A DNA stretch of 9,436 nucleotides from Pyrinomonadaceae bacterium. GTDB taxonomy: Bacteria > Acidobacteriota > Blastocatellia > Pyrinomonadales > Pyrinomonadaceae. Shown one piece after another: positions 1 to 6,535 of this stretch. A model generated the notes under the pieces. It made no database searches and had not been told where the DNA came from. It was given only the letters and a program-made list of their open reading frames with translations. The first letter of the stretch is position 1. Each line of letters opens with the position of its first letter. The stretch spans positions 1 to 9,436 of the forward strand of contig JACDAW010000224.1 in the NCBI GenBank assembly GCA_013695245.1, written 5' to 3'. The position numbers and the translations under genes are program-made.

Positions 1-204
1 GGCACGCACTACATCAATCATTCCTGCGAGCCAAACAGCTTTATGAGAATCGCGCGCGGCCGCATCATCTTCAAGGCCTTGCGCGACATCCATCCCGGCG
101 AAGAGATCACGATTGACTACGTGCAAACGTATCACTCGAACAAAAAGCGTTGTCGCTGCGGCGCAACTTTATGCCGGATGACAATCAATAAGGTTACAGC
201 TTGA
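1..204 (+). CDS. SET-domain protein (lysine methyltransferase-like), 3' end only
   Basis: This is the last 67 codons of a gene that begins before the window; it reads in frame from base 1 to a TGA at 202-204. The fragment has the hallmark C-terminal half of a SET domain: NHSCEPN at fragment residues 6-12 (the pseudoknot motif that helps bind S-adenosylmethionine) and GEEITIDY at 33-40 with the conserved catalytic-site Tyr. These are followed by a post-SET motif CRCGATLC at 51-58 (C-x-C-x4-C), which in the family binds a zinc ion together with the Cys of NHSC. SET proteins transfer methyl groups from SAM to protein lysines. In bacteria the substrate is usually unknown, so I assign the fold but no target. 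The gene converges on the histidine kinase gene with 59 bp between, where I see no clear terminator. The start and the SAM-binding N-terminal part are outside the window. Confidence 0.9.
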   Translation, partial: GTHYINHSCEPNSFMRIARGRIIFKALRDIHPGEEITIDYVQTYHSNKKRCRCGATLCRMTINKVTA

Positions 205-263
205 ACGTTGCATCTTATCAGGGATGAAATTATTGACATGAAATTAAGAGGTAGTGTTGCTTC

Positions 264-2318
264 CTACAATCTCGGCAGCGTAAAACTAAACTTCGAGCCG
301 CGCCCGAATTCGGATTCGAGCGCGACTTGCCCGCCGTGTTGCTCGACGACTTCACGCACGAAAGAGAGTCCCAAGCCCGTTGATTCCTCGTCCTTTTCGC
401 GCCCGCCACCCGCCACGCGGTAGAATTTCTCCCACACTTTATCAATTGATTCCGACGGCACGCCGTAGCCGCGATCTTCGACCGAGATGCGCACGGCTTC
501 GGCTTCCAACTCGGCGGCGACGGTCACGGTCGTGCGTTCGGGACTGTAGCGGATCGCATTATCCACAAGATTTGAGACGCACTGCGTGATCATGCCGCGA
601 TCACCGATGACGGGTGGGAGCTTCGCGTCCGTCTTCTCGATGAGGCGGATGCGTTTCTTCTTCGCCGTTGATTGATAATTAGTAATGGTATCGCGCACCA
701 CATCGTCAAGGCTCAAGGTGGTTTTCAGCACTTCTTGTCGATCACCTTGCTCTAGTTTGGTGACGGCGAGAAAAGTATTAACCATGCGCGACAGACGCTG
801 TGATTCATTGCAAATGATCGTTAAAAATTCGCGCGCGTCGGCGGGAAGGCTTTCGTCCATGGCGAGGATTTCAGCGAAACCGTTAATGGATGTGATCGGC
901 GTGCGGAGCTCGTGCGACATCAGCGAAACCATGTCGCTGCGTATCTTGTCGTTCTCTTTTTCGCGCGATACATCTTCGACAGTGACGGCGAGACAGAGCG
1001 GCTGCGCCGGAGTTTTGCTGTCAGCATTCTTATCTTCGGAGGCGAGCGCGATGCGCAGCTTGAAGGTCGTGTTACGCTCGGCGAAATAGAGTTCGCGCTC
1101 GTAAGCCTCGCCCGTTTGCAGCACGCGGCGGACGGCGATTGAAGGTTTATCAAAGACGCCCGTGCGGAAACTATCTAGCAGCTCGAAAAGGTCAAGCTTG
1201 CCCGCCATCTCCGCCGACACATTCGCAAACTTCAACATCTGCCCATTAAGGTAAGCCATTGTGCCGTCGAGATAAACGATGGCGTAAGCCGTCGAGCTTT
1301 CGGCGAGCACGCGCGGCGCAAAGCTCTGCTCCGTGAGCAAACCACTGACAACGCCGAAGGAACGCAGGCGTTGCTTCGCCTTTCTGATCGAGATGAGCGC
1401 AGGAAACTCTCTTGCTTGTGTCATACGTTTCCGCGCATCGTCGCGCTGAAGATCGCGCGCGAGCTGCGAACCGACGGCCGCGAGCAGCGCGCGGTCGCCG
1501 TCTTCAAAGCCTTCGCGTAATCGCATGAGCAACGCCCCCGCCGCACGCCCTTCGTGCATCAACGGCAAGGCGAGCGTTTGGGCTTGCGATGCGTCGCCGC
1601 TGTTACTCACGTTTTTCACTTCACGCGGCGCTGGCAAGGCAATCATTTCACGGCTCTTGATCGCTTCTTCACACATCTTGATACCTGCGCGCCAAGCCGT
1701 GTTGCGCATCGCCTCAGAGGTCACACCCGCCCCTTCGTCGGCGCGTAGTCGCGCGGCCGGAGAGAGCGCACCGCCCGCGTCGCACTCAAACAAAACTGCT
1801 TCGTCAAGCGCGAGCACCGTCTCAAGCAATTTGAGTCCGCCCGCCAAGCGCGCCCGCGCCTCAGCACCTTCAAGCGCCGAATTACGCGCCGCGCTCCCAT
1901 ATATGTTTTTCGTCAATTCTCGGTCAACGTTCCACAAACACCACACCTGCACCGTAGCGAAAGAAACAAGCATCGCCACGGCAACGGGCGCAAAAAGAGT
2001 GTCGATTCCCATTACGCGAGATGCGACGAGGCTCAACGCGCACAGTACAATCAACGTGCCTGCGATAAGCGGCATCGCGCGCCGCGCTCCGATGCGGCCA
2101 ACCGTCATACCTACGATTAAACTCGATGCAAAGATAAGCAGAAGAGAAGTAATGATAGACGGCGCGATTGCTCCAACATCACCTGTGCCGCTTTTTAGCA
2201 CGAACACTTTTTGTAACGAATCAAGCACGCCCGCATACCACAGCGCGGCGATTAAAGACGCGGCAAGAAAGGACAAAGCGGCAGAGACAAAAAATGACTT
2301 TGAAGGAAGAAGCGACAT
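264..2318 (-). CDS. Membrane-bound sensor histidine kinase (GAF-like, PAS-like, HisKA, HATPase)
   Basis: The gene encodes a 684-residue sensor kinase that would autophosphorylate a His and pass the phosphate to a response regulator. Residues 1-130 hold about four hydrophobic segments (near 9-30, 50-72, 81-100 and 106-128), so the sensor end is in the membrane; the last three resemble the membrane part that follows CHASE2 domains, though no CHASE2 domain itself is present. Residues about 150-290 look like a GAF domain and about 330-450 like a PAS domain. The dimerisation domain has the phospho-acceptor His469 in SHELRTP. The ATPase domain has the N-box (Asn583, with DNAIRYS following), G1 DRGYG at 615-619, the F-box KFYRV at 631-635 and GLGL at 648-651, so it looks intact. 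There is no receiver domain and no response-regulator gene in the window, so it is an orphan here. The ATG lacks a good Shine-Dalgarno sequence, but the hydrophobic N-terminus directly follows it. The gene lies 177 bp downstream of selA on the same strand. Confidence 0.93.
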   Translation of the reverse strand: MSLLPSKSFFVSAALSFLAASLIAALWYAGVLDSLQKVFVLKSGTGDVGAIAPSIITSLLLIFASSLIVGMTVGRIGARRAMPLIAGTLIVLCALSLVASRVMGIDTLFAPVAVAMLVSFATVQVWCLWNVDRELTKNIYGSAARNSALEGAEARARLAGGLKLLETVLALDEAVLFECDAGGALSPAARLRADEGAGVTSEAMRNTAWRAGIKMCEEAIKSREMIALPAPREVKNVSNSGDASQAQTLALPLMHEGRAAGALLMRLREGFEDGDRALLAAVGSQLARDLQRDDARKRMTQAREFPALISIRKAKQRLRSFGVVSGLLTEQSFAPRVLAESSTAYAIVYLDGTMAYLNGQMLKFANVSAEMAGKLDLFELLDSFRTGVFDKPSIAVRRVLQTGEAYERELYFAERNTTFKLRIALASEDKNADSKTPAQPLCLAVTVEDVSREKENDKIRSDMVSLMSHELRTPITSINGFAEILAMDESLPADAREFLTIICNESQRLSRMVNTFLAVTKLEQGDRQEVLKTTLSLDDVVRDTITNYQSTAKKKRIRLIEKTDAKLPPVIGDRGMITQCVSNLVDNAIRYSPERTTVTVAAELEAEAVRISVEDRGYGVPSESIDKVWEKFYRVAGGGREKDEESTGLGLSFVREVVEQHGGQVALESEFGRGSKFSFTLPRL

Positions 2319-2397
2319 GATTCGGAGATAATGTAAAGAAAGGAAAAACAGGTGAGGTAAAGTAATTAAAAGCTCAGGCGAATTGCCATCCCTTTAC

Positions 2398-2427
2398 ATT
2401 ATTACCGAAAAGCAGAGCATCGCGCAA
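2398..2427 (-). promoter_or_regulatory. Weak promoter candidate for the histidine kinase gene
   Basis: On the minus strand, TTGCGC (2422-2427) is followed after 18 bp by AATAAT (2398-2403). The -10 box matches 5 of 6 consensus bases but the -35 box only 3 of 6. It lies in the 177-bp gap between selA and the kinase gene and would give a leader of about 70 nt. The gap itself has no ORF and no clear selA terminator, so read-through from selA is an alternative. Confidence 0.25.
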
Positions 2428-2495
2428 GATTTATCTATTTCAACACTTATAGAAACTTTGAAGAAGACCGCGTTCTCAGCAAGTAAGGTCACAGG

Positions 2496-3914
2496 CTACG
2501 AATTGCAAAGAGCCTTAAGCAGCGCCGCCTCTTCGTCCTCCGCCACTGTGCGCAGATCAATCACCACTGCGTCGTTAATAAGACGCGCGACAACGGGCGG
2601 ACGATTCTCCTGTCGCAGCTTCTGCTCAAGACGATTCGCGGAAAGTTTGTGGTGAGTAAGACGAATGAGCGCCGTGGACGGATGCGTCGTCGGCGCTGAG
2701 CCGCCGCCGATGGCCGACGCGCCCGTGATGATCTCACACTCATATTCGCTTGACCAACCGCGCAGTTGTTCGACGAAGTTAAAGGCGCGGCGTTCGAGCT
2801 GATCATAAGTTTGAGCGATCATATTCAGCACGGGAATTTCACTCTGCGCCGTTCCGCGTCGGTAAGCTTCAAGCGTGGCTTCGAGCGCGGCGAGTGCAAG
2901 TTTATCGAGACGCAGGGCGCGCGCGAGCGGATGGCGACGCAGCAGGTTGATATATTTTTCGCGCCCGACGATTAATCCCGCTTGCGCGCCGCCGAGCAGT
3001 TTGTCACCGCTAAAGGAAACGATGTCAACGTTTTGCCGGAGCGATTTGGGGATCACGGGTTCGCCTTCCAGCCCGCACTCAGGGAAGTCGAGGAGCAAAC
3101 CCGATCCGGCGTCTTGATAAAGTGGCAAATTATGATCGTGAGCGAGTCGGGCAAGCTCCGCGAGGTCAGGCGCGTGTGTGAAGCCAATGATGCGGTAGTT
3201 TGATGGATGAACACGTAGGATCAAGCGCGTGTGCTCATTGATCGCTTTTTCGTAATCGCTTAAGCGCGTGCGATTCGTGGTTCCAACTTCGATCATCGTT
3301 GTGCCGGATTGCGCCATCACGTCGGGCACGCGGAAGTCGCCACCGATCTCGACGAGTTCACCGCGCGAAATAATCGTCTCGCCATCACGCGCTAAAGCTG
3401 CAAGCACGAGGAGCGCGGCGGCCGCGCAGTTGTTCACGGCAAACGCGGCTTCGGCTCCGGTGAGTTCCGCAAGTAAGGTTTCGACGCGCGCGCCGCGCCG
3501 TCCGCGTTCGCCTTTCTCCGCGTCGTATTCAAGCGTGCAGTAGCCAGCCGCTTCGTCTGCGACGGCGCGCCGCGCATCAAGAGATAGAGGCGCGCGTCCC
3601 AAGTTAGTGTGAAGCACAACGCCGGTCGCATTGATAACGCGCCGTAGTGAGAGATCGCGCTCGCGCGCAACTTGTTGTTGAAGCCGCCGCGCCGCTTCTT
3701 CGAGCACTCTTTCGCGCCCTGAGTTTTCTATACCGGAAGAGTTCGCTTCAAGTTCAGCGCGCATCTCATCCAACACGCGGCGCGCAAGCTGCGTGAGACG
3801 CTCCCGCCCCGCCTGCCCGCGCAACTTCGACGCCGCTTCGGTGCGCAATAACTTATCAACGGAAGGCAGCAATCGTAAGGCGCTTTCGCCCGCGATCTTC
3901 TTTGTCGCGCTCAT
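2496..3914 (-). CDS. selA: L-seryl-tRNA(Sec) selenium transferase (selenocysteine synthase)
   Basis: SelA is a pyridoxal-phosphate enzyme that converts seryl-tRNA(Sec) to selenocysteyl-tRNA(Sec) using selenophosphate, the last step before UGA-directed Sec insertion. The 472-residue product matches the usual family length (E. coli about 463). It carries the family landmarks: LRLLPSVDKLL near 13-23, the substrate region VINATGVVLHTNLGRAPL at 93-110, SRGELVEIGG at 183-192, EVGTTNRT at 209-216, and SFSGDKLLGGAQAG at 300-313 with the PLP-binding Lys305. The reading frame is open 55 codons further upstream, but homology starts only after the ATG at 3912-3914, and the extension would overlap the divergent promoter. 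No strong Shine-Dalgarno sequence is seen. The gene is divergent from the coiled-coil protein gene, and the kinase gene follows. selB, selD and tRNA(Sec) are not in the window. Confidence 0.95.
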   Translation of the reverse strand: MSATKKIAGESALRLLPSVDKLLRTEAASKLRGQAGRERLTQLARRVLDEMRAELEANSSGIENSGRERVLEEAARRLQQQVARERDLSLRRVINATGVVLHTNLGRAPLSLDARRAVADEAAGYCTLEYDAEKGERGRRGARVETLLAELTGAEAAFAVNNCAAAALLVLAALARDGETIISRGELVEIGGDFRVPDVMAQSGTTMIEVGTTNRTRLSDYEKAINEHTRLILRVHPSNYRIIGFTHAPDLAELARLAHDHNLPLYQDAGSGLLLDFPECGLEGEPVIPKSLRQNVDIVSFSGDKLLGGAQAGLIVGREKYINLLRRHPLARALRLDKLALAALEATLEAYRRGTAQSEIPVLNMIAQTYDQLERRAFNFVEQLRGWSSEYECEIITGASAIGGGSAPTTHPSTALIRLTHHKLSANRLEQKLRQENRPPVVARLINDAVVIDLRTVAEDEEAALLKALCNS

Positions 3915-3928
3915 GGCTCGTAGCTTAA

Positions 3929-3944
3929 CACGAACCCGTTCGTG
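3929..3944 (-). promoter_or_regulatory. Perfect hairpin in the selA leader
   Basis: A 6-bp perfect stem (CACGAA/TTCGTG) with a 4-nt loop, CGGG on the selA strand, lies 14 nt upstream of the selA ATG, where the Shine-Dalgarno sequence would be expected. A partly competing partner (ACACGA) occurs just upstream and could pair with the same TCGTGT arm. In E. coli, a SECIS-like hairpin in the selAB leader binds SelB and represses translation. This one sits in a similar place, but I cannot recognise a SECIS consensus in it. Confidence 0.35.
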
Positions 3945-3968
3945 CGGCTCGTGTGTTTGAGATAAGTG

Positions 3969-3998
3969 TTGACACTGCGGCGCGCGCGCCTCTAGACT
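3969..3998 (+). promoter_or_regulatory. Sigma-70-type promoter for the coiled-coil protein gene
   Basis: A perfect TTGACA (3969-3974) is followed after 18 bp by TAGACT (3993-3998, 4 of 6 consensus bases), giving a leader of about 55 nt before the ATG at 4060. The spacer contains the 12-bp perfect palindrome GGCGCGCGCGCC (3979-3990). The promoter lies in the divergent region shared with selA, so control of the two genes could be coupled. I found no comparably good leftward promoter for selA here. Confidence 0.6.
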
Positions 3999-4059
3999 CA
4001 AAAACAGGTGCGCTGTATGCGACTTTGTCGCGCGCCGCAAGAGGAGCAAGGAAAAGTAA

Positions 4060-4701
4060 ATGGTGTTTCGTGACGGCAAACTGGCGACGCGCGCCGCTAA
4101 ACAGAGACAGGTACAAACGCGCGATAATCAACCGACGATTGATGAGCGACTCACACGTCTTGAAGAAGACATCCGCCGCTTAAAAGTCGAGTTCGATATT
4201 TACTTTAACGGCGCGGCGAAGCGCCCGCCTTACGACACGAAGAGCCGCGTCGAAAGCACAATCAAACGTCTTGCCGATGAGCGTAGTATCAGCTTCGCGC
4301 AACGTTATCAATACAATTCATTGGTTGCGCGCTACACATCGTTCCACGAGCTTTGGCGACGCAGCGTTCAGAGCCGCGAGGAAGGATATGACAAAGCAGC
4401 CTCCGCGCGTAGCAATCACTTGCACAGGAACGATGAGAAAAACTCAAAAGCTCCGCGCGAAACTTTTGTATGCGTCGATGCCCATACGGACGTTGAGACC
4501 GTGAAGAGTTTGTATAATGCGCTCGTCGAAGCAAAACGCGCTTGCGGTGAACCGACGGATGATTTCTCGTTCCCGCGCTTTCACCATCTTGTCGCGCAAA
4601 AGACCGACGCATTGAAGCAGAGTTTGAAATGTGAGCGCGTCCAATTTTCCGTCTCGGTCGAAGACGGGCACGTGCAATTTAAAGCCAAAGGTGATGAGTG
4701 A
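4060..4701 (+). CDS. Conserved hypothetical coiled-coil protein (MXAN_5187 C-terminal-domain-like)
   Basis: This 213-residue, soluble, highly charged protein has no signal peptide or membrane segment. Residues 26-47 form a coiled-coil-like stretch (DERLTRLEEDIRRLKVEFD). It is followed by a conserved-looking block near 48-108 with YFNGAAKRPP, the basic RVESTIKRL, and QRYQYNSLVARYTSFHELWRR. A linker of about 25 polar residues then leads to a C-terminal block (about 131-210) ending in DGHVQFKAK. The order coiled coil, Asn-Gly plus PP, RYNSLxxRY, and a final DGxVxxKAK resembles what I remember of the MXAN_5187 C-terminal domain of Myxococcus and relatives. That is recall, not a search, and the family has no known function. 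The start is supported by AAGGA (4048-4052) 7 nt before the ATG. The gene has its own promoter and a strong terminator, so it is probably monocistronic. Confidence 0.8.
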   Translation: MVFRDGKLATRAAKQRQVQTRDNQPTIDERLTRLEEDIRRLKVEFDIYFNGAAKRPPYDTKSRVESTIKRLADERSISFAQRYQYNSLVARYTSFHELWRRSVQSREEGYDKAASARSNHLHRNDEKNSKAPRETFVCVDAHTDVETVKSLYNALVEAKRACGEPTDDFSFPRFHHLVAQKTDALKQSLKCERVQFSVSVEDGHVQFKAKGDE

Positions 4702-4731
4702 AGAAATTCGGATAGAAGATTGAAAGAGAAA

Positions 4732-4772
4732 CGGGGCGATCTACCAATTGGTAAATCGCCCCGCTTCTTTTT
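4732..4772 (+). terminator. Strong intrinsic terminator, possibly bidirectional
   Basis: A perfect 9-bp stem (CGGGGCGAT at 4732-4740 with ATCGCCCCG at 4755-4763) is extended, past one mismatch, by the self-complementary TACCAATTGGTA (4742-4753). A T-rich tail (CTTCTTTTT) follows. It starts 30 bp after the stop of the coiled-coil protein gene. On the other strand the hairpin is followed by TTTCTCTTT, so it may also stop leftward transcription from the cold-shock gene, which ends 115 bp away. Confidence 0.88.
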
Positions 4773-4779
4773 ACAGTTC

Positions 4780-4804
4780 GCCTCTTGCGTATTTGAGGCT
4801 TTTT
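4780..4804 (+). terminator. Weak second terminator-like hairpin
   Basis: A 5-bp stem GCCTC/GAGGC with a 10-nt loop is followed directly by TTTTT (4800-4804). It lies 8 bp after the first terminator and may act as a back-up. The stem is short, so this may be chance. Confidence 0.3.
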
Positions 4805-4877
4805 AACTCGCTTGCCGGTTTGCCGTCCGCGAACCGGAAGCAGTCAGAGTGGCTCACCTTGGCGGCCTTTAAAGGAA

Positions 4878-5087
4878 CTAGGCGGGCTTGGTGACGTTTT
4901 CCGCTTGCGGCCCCTTCGGCCCTTGCGTCACTTCAAACTCAACCATCTGTCCTTGTTCAAGCGTCTTAAAGCCGTCGCCTTGAATGGCGCTGTAGTGAAC
5001 GAAGATGTCGCTTGATCCGGGCTGTTCGATGAAGCCGTAGCCCTTCGCGTTGTAGAACCACTTGACCGTACCGGTAATTTTAGACAT
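4878..5087 (-). CDS. Cold-shock protein (CspA family)
   Basis: This 69-residue single cold-shock domain is a five-stranded OB fold that binds single-stranded RNA and DNA and melts RNA structure as a chaperone. The nucleic-acid-binding motifs are intact: KGYGFIE (RNP1-type) at residues 15-21 and DIFVHYSAI (RNP2-type) at 27-35. They are preceded by the typical GTVKWFYNAKGYG start and followed by the acidic VEFEV strand and a GPQAENV end. Length equals the family norm (about 65-75). The ATG follows a very strong Shine-Dalgarno sequence, AGGAGGA, 10 nt upstream. It has its own promoter and a long leader, and appears monocistronic. Whether it is cold-induced or constitutive cannot be told from the protein, since the family includes both kinds, so I give no cspA/B symbol. 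Confidence 0.96.
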   Translation of the reverse strand: MSKITGTVKWFYNAKGYGFIEQPGSSDIFVHYSAIQGDGFKTLEQGQMVEFEVTQGPKGPQAENVTKPA

Positions 5088-5377
5088 TGCTAACTGATCC
5101 TCCTACTAAATTTCAGTAACACCTTTAAGCGGACGGAAAAAGCGAAACCCACTTTTCCGCGCTGGCAAGTTAACGTTTGCAAAAGCCTTCGCCTTTGAGC
5201 AAGCAAAGGCGAGGTTTCTCATGCAAACAACAAAAAGCCCGCACGCGATAAAGAAGCTCTCGTAATTAAAGAGCAACTCGGATCGCTTACGGACTCACGG
5301 GGGAACTACACAAACTCATTGCGGTAATGCTAAAGCTCACACCTGAAGGGGAGATTCTTTAATTATGCTTCAAGCGA
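5088..5377 (-). promoter_or_regulatory. Long structured leader of the cold-shock gene
   Basis: If the promoter at 5384-5412 is used, the mRNA has a leader of about 290 nt with no convincing ORF. Two hairpins stand out. One at 5187-5214 has an 11-bp stem (CTTCGCCTTTG/CAAAGGCGAGG with one G-T pair) and a 6-nt loop; on the message strand CTTTTGC follows, so it could also be a weak attenuator or the terminator of the upstream peptidase transcript. The other, at 5134-5159, has a 7-bp stem CGGAAAA/TTTTCCG and a 12-nt loop. The Shine-Dalgarno AGGAGGA (5098-5104) lies after both. Long leaders that refold in the cold are known for E. coli cspA; here this is inferred by analogy. Bases 5215-5377 otherwise show only a small GCTCT/AGAGC repeat. 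Confidence 0.45.
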
Positions 5378-5383
5378 CCGCGC

Positions 5384-5412
5384 ATACTAAGCGAAAGCCG
5401 TTAAGCTGTCAA
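5384..5412 (-). promoter_or_regulatory. Sigma-70-type promoter for the cold-shock gene
   Basis: On the minus strand, a perfect TTGACA (5407-5412) is followed after exactly 17 bp by TAGTAT (5384-5389, 4 of 6 consensus bases). The 40 bp upstream are rich in A/T runs, like an UP element. It starts about 40 bp after the stop of the peptidase gene. It is the best leftward promoter I find in this gap. Confidence 0.6.
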
Positions 5413-5427
5413 GCGAAAATATTTCGC
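5413..5427. promoter_or_regulatory. Perfect inverted repeat abutting the -35 box (operator candidate)
   Basis: GCGAAA-ATA-TTTCGC is a perfect 6+3+6 inverted repeat that ends at the base next to the TTGACA box of the cold-shock promoter. That is where activators that contact the -35 region, or repressors, often bind. It is also 26 bp past the peptidase stop codon, but no T-run follows it, so a terminator role is less likely. Confidence 0.4.
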
Positions 5428-5452
5428 GGTTTAGAACTTTTCCTTGAAAACT

Positions 5453-6307
5453 TCAATAGCTATGCGACGGCAGATAATCGCGTGGGTTCACAGGTGTGTC
5501 GCCTATGCGCACTTCGTAGTGCAGGTGCGGCCCCGTCGAGCGCCCCGTCGAGCCGACGCTTCCCACGCAGTCGCCGCGTTTAACTGTCTGTCCGGCGGAA
5601 ACATCAATGCTTGAGAGATGCCCGTAGCGCGTCGTCAAATTGTTGCCGTGATCAACGACGACTAACTGCCCGTAACCATTCTGCACGCCCGCAAACGTAA
5701 CGGTGCCGTTGCCCGCCGCAGCGACGCTCGTGCCCCACCCGGCGGCGACATCCTGTCCGGCGTGAAACTCTACAGCCGAATTGTCAAAAGGAGCACGGCG
5801 CATTCCAAAGCCATCGGTCAGATAACCTTCGACCGGCCAGATCGAAGGCACACGCGCCCGCTCCTCTAACGCGGATTCAACGCGGCGGAGTTGCTGTTCG
5901 AGGTTCGACGTTTGATTTTCAACTTCATTAAGCGATTTTGAATTTTCCGCCACAAACACGGGGCCGCCCCGACCGCGTTCGCGCGCCGAAGCTTCTCCGT
6001 CTTGCGCGTCCACGCCGGACATCTCGGCGAGGCGGCGCGAAGCGTTTTCAATCGCTTCAACGCGGGTCTTTAATACGTTTAACTGTTGGCGATGGCGTTC
6101 GTTTTCGCTGCGAAGATGGTTGTTTTCTCTGTCAACATCATTGTAAACGCCGTAGCAAACAAGGCAGAGAACAATCGCCCCGGCAAGCGTTAACGCTTTA
6201 GTCCAGAGGCTGTGTAAACCTACATAAAGGATGCGTGAACGCATTCTGAGAGGCAGTTGCGCGACGTGCGTAAGATTGAAATGATTGAAACGGTCGTCTC
6301 TAATCAC
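5453..6307 (-). CDS. M23 (LytM-type) peptidoglycan endopeptidase, membrane-anchored
   Basis: Members of this family are zinc metallopeptidases that cut peptide cross-bridges in peptidoglycan. The 284-residue product has a basic cytosolic N-terminus, one membrane helix near 38-55 (ALTLAGAIVLCLVCYGVY), a charged coiled-coil region (about 57-95 and 120-150), and a C-terminal LytM domain (about 155-280) placed outside the membrane. Zinc and catalytic residues are present: HAGQD gives His182 and Asp186, YGHL gives His230, and GPHLHYE gives His261 and His263, so it should be active. The start is a GTG at 6305-6307, chosen because AAGGAGGA lies 7 nt upstream. An ATG at 6382 in the same frame would place that ribosome site inside the gene and add an Arg/Lys-rich stretch foreign to the family. 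The coiled coil before the peptidase recalls EnvC/NlpD-like and MepM-like proteins, but I cannot say which role it has. Confidence 0.92.
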   Translation of the reverse strand: MIRDDRFNHFNLTHVAQLPLRMRSRILYVGLHSLWTKALTLAGAIVLCLVCYGVYNDVDRENNHLRSENERHRQQLNVLKTRVEAIENASRRLAEMSGVDAQDGEASARERGRGGPVFVAENSKSLNEVENQTSNLEQQLRRVESALEERARVPSIWPVEGYLTDGFGMRRAPFDNSAVEFHAGQDVAAGWGTSVAAAGNGTVTFAGVQNGYGQLVVVDHGNNLTTRYGHLSSIDVSAGQTVKRGDCVGSVGSTGRSTGPHLHYEVRIGDTPVNPRDYLPSHSY

Positions 6308-6314
6308 GTGAGTG

Positions 6315-6322
6315 TCCTCCTT
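6315..6322 (-). promoter_or_regulatory. Ribosome binding site that fixes the GTG start of the M23 peptidase
   Basis: AAGGAGGA on the minus strand is a near-perfect anti-16S match, 7 nt before GTG at 6307. This spacing decides the start in favour of GTG over the in-frame ATG at 6382. Confidence 0.85.
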
Positions 6323-6535
6323 AAGACGCTTTCTGCGGCGCGCTTGAAAAAGAATGGCGCGAGCGAAAAACGCGAAAGGCACTGACCGCCGTAAGCGGGC
6401 GATAGAGTGCGAAGCTTAAACAGTCGAGTTAATTGCTAATGAAACCGCTTGTTGATTCGCAGCACAGGGAGCTACGCCTTACGAGTTTGAAACTCTAAAG
6501 CGAAGCCGTCGGGTTTTAGGCTGCGGAGGAGGCGC

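Noticed and set aside
233..238. A perfect TTGACA hexamer on the plus strand after the SET gene
   Set aside because: No -10 box lies at a proper distance, and it would only transcribe antisense to the kinase gene.
1525..2331. A long rightward ORF (268 codons) opposite the N-terminal part of the histidine kinase gene
   Set aside because: Its product is Ser/Ala/Thr/Arg-rich without any domain, and the opposite strand encodes a clear kinase. It is an antisense shadow of GC-rich codon use.
3929..3950. A tRNA-like T-arm string (GAACCCGTTCG) near selA, considered as a possible tRNA(Sec)
   Set aside because: The string belongs to a 6-bp hairpin with a 4-nt loop. No acceptor, D or anticodon arm (UCA) can be placed around it.
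3915..4079. A 55-codon N-terminal extension of selA up to an ATG at 4079
   Set aside because: The extra residues do not resemble SelA, they would overlap the divergent promoter and the start of the next gene, and the shorter form has the normal family length.
6308..6382. A longer start (ATG at 6382) for the M23 peptidase
   Set aside because: The AAGGAGGA ribosome site 7 nt before the GTG at 6307 gives a far better start, and the extension is an Arg/Lys-rich stretch unlike the family.
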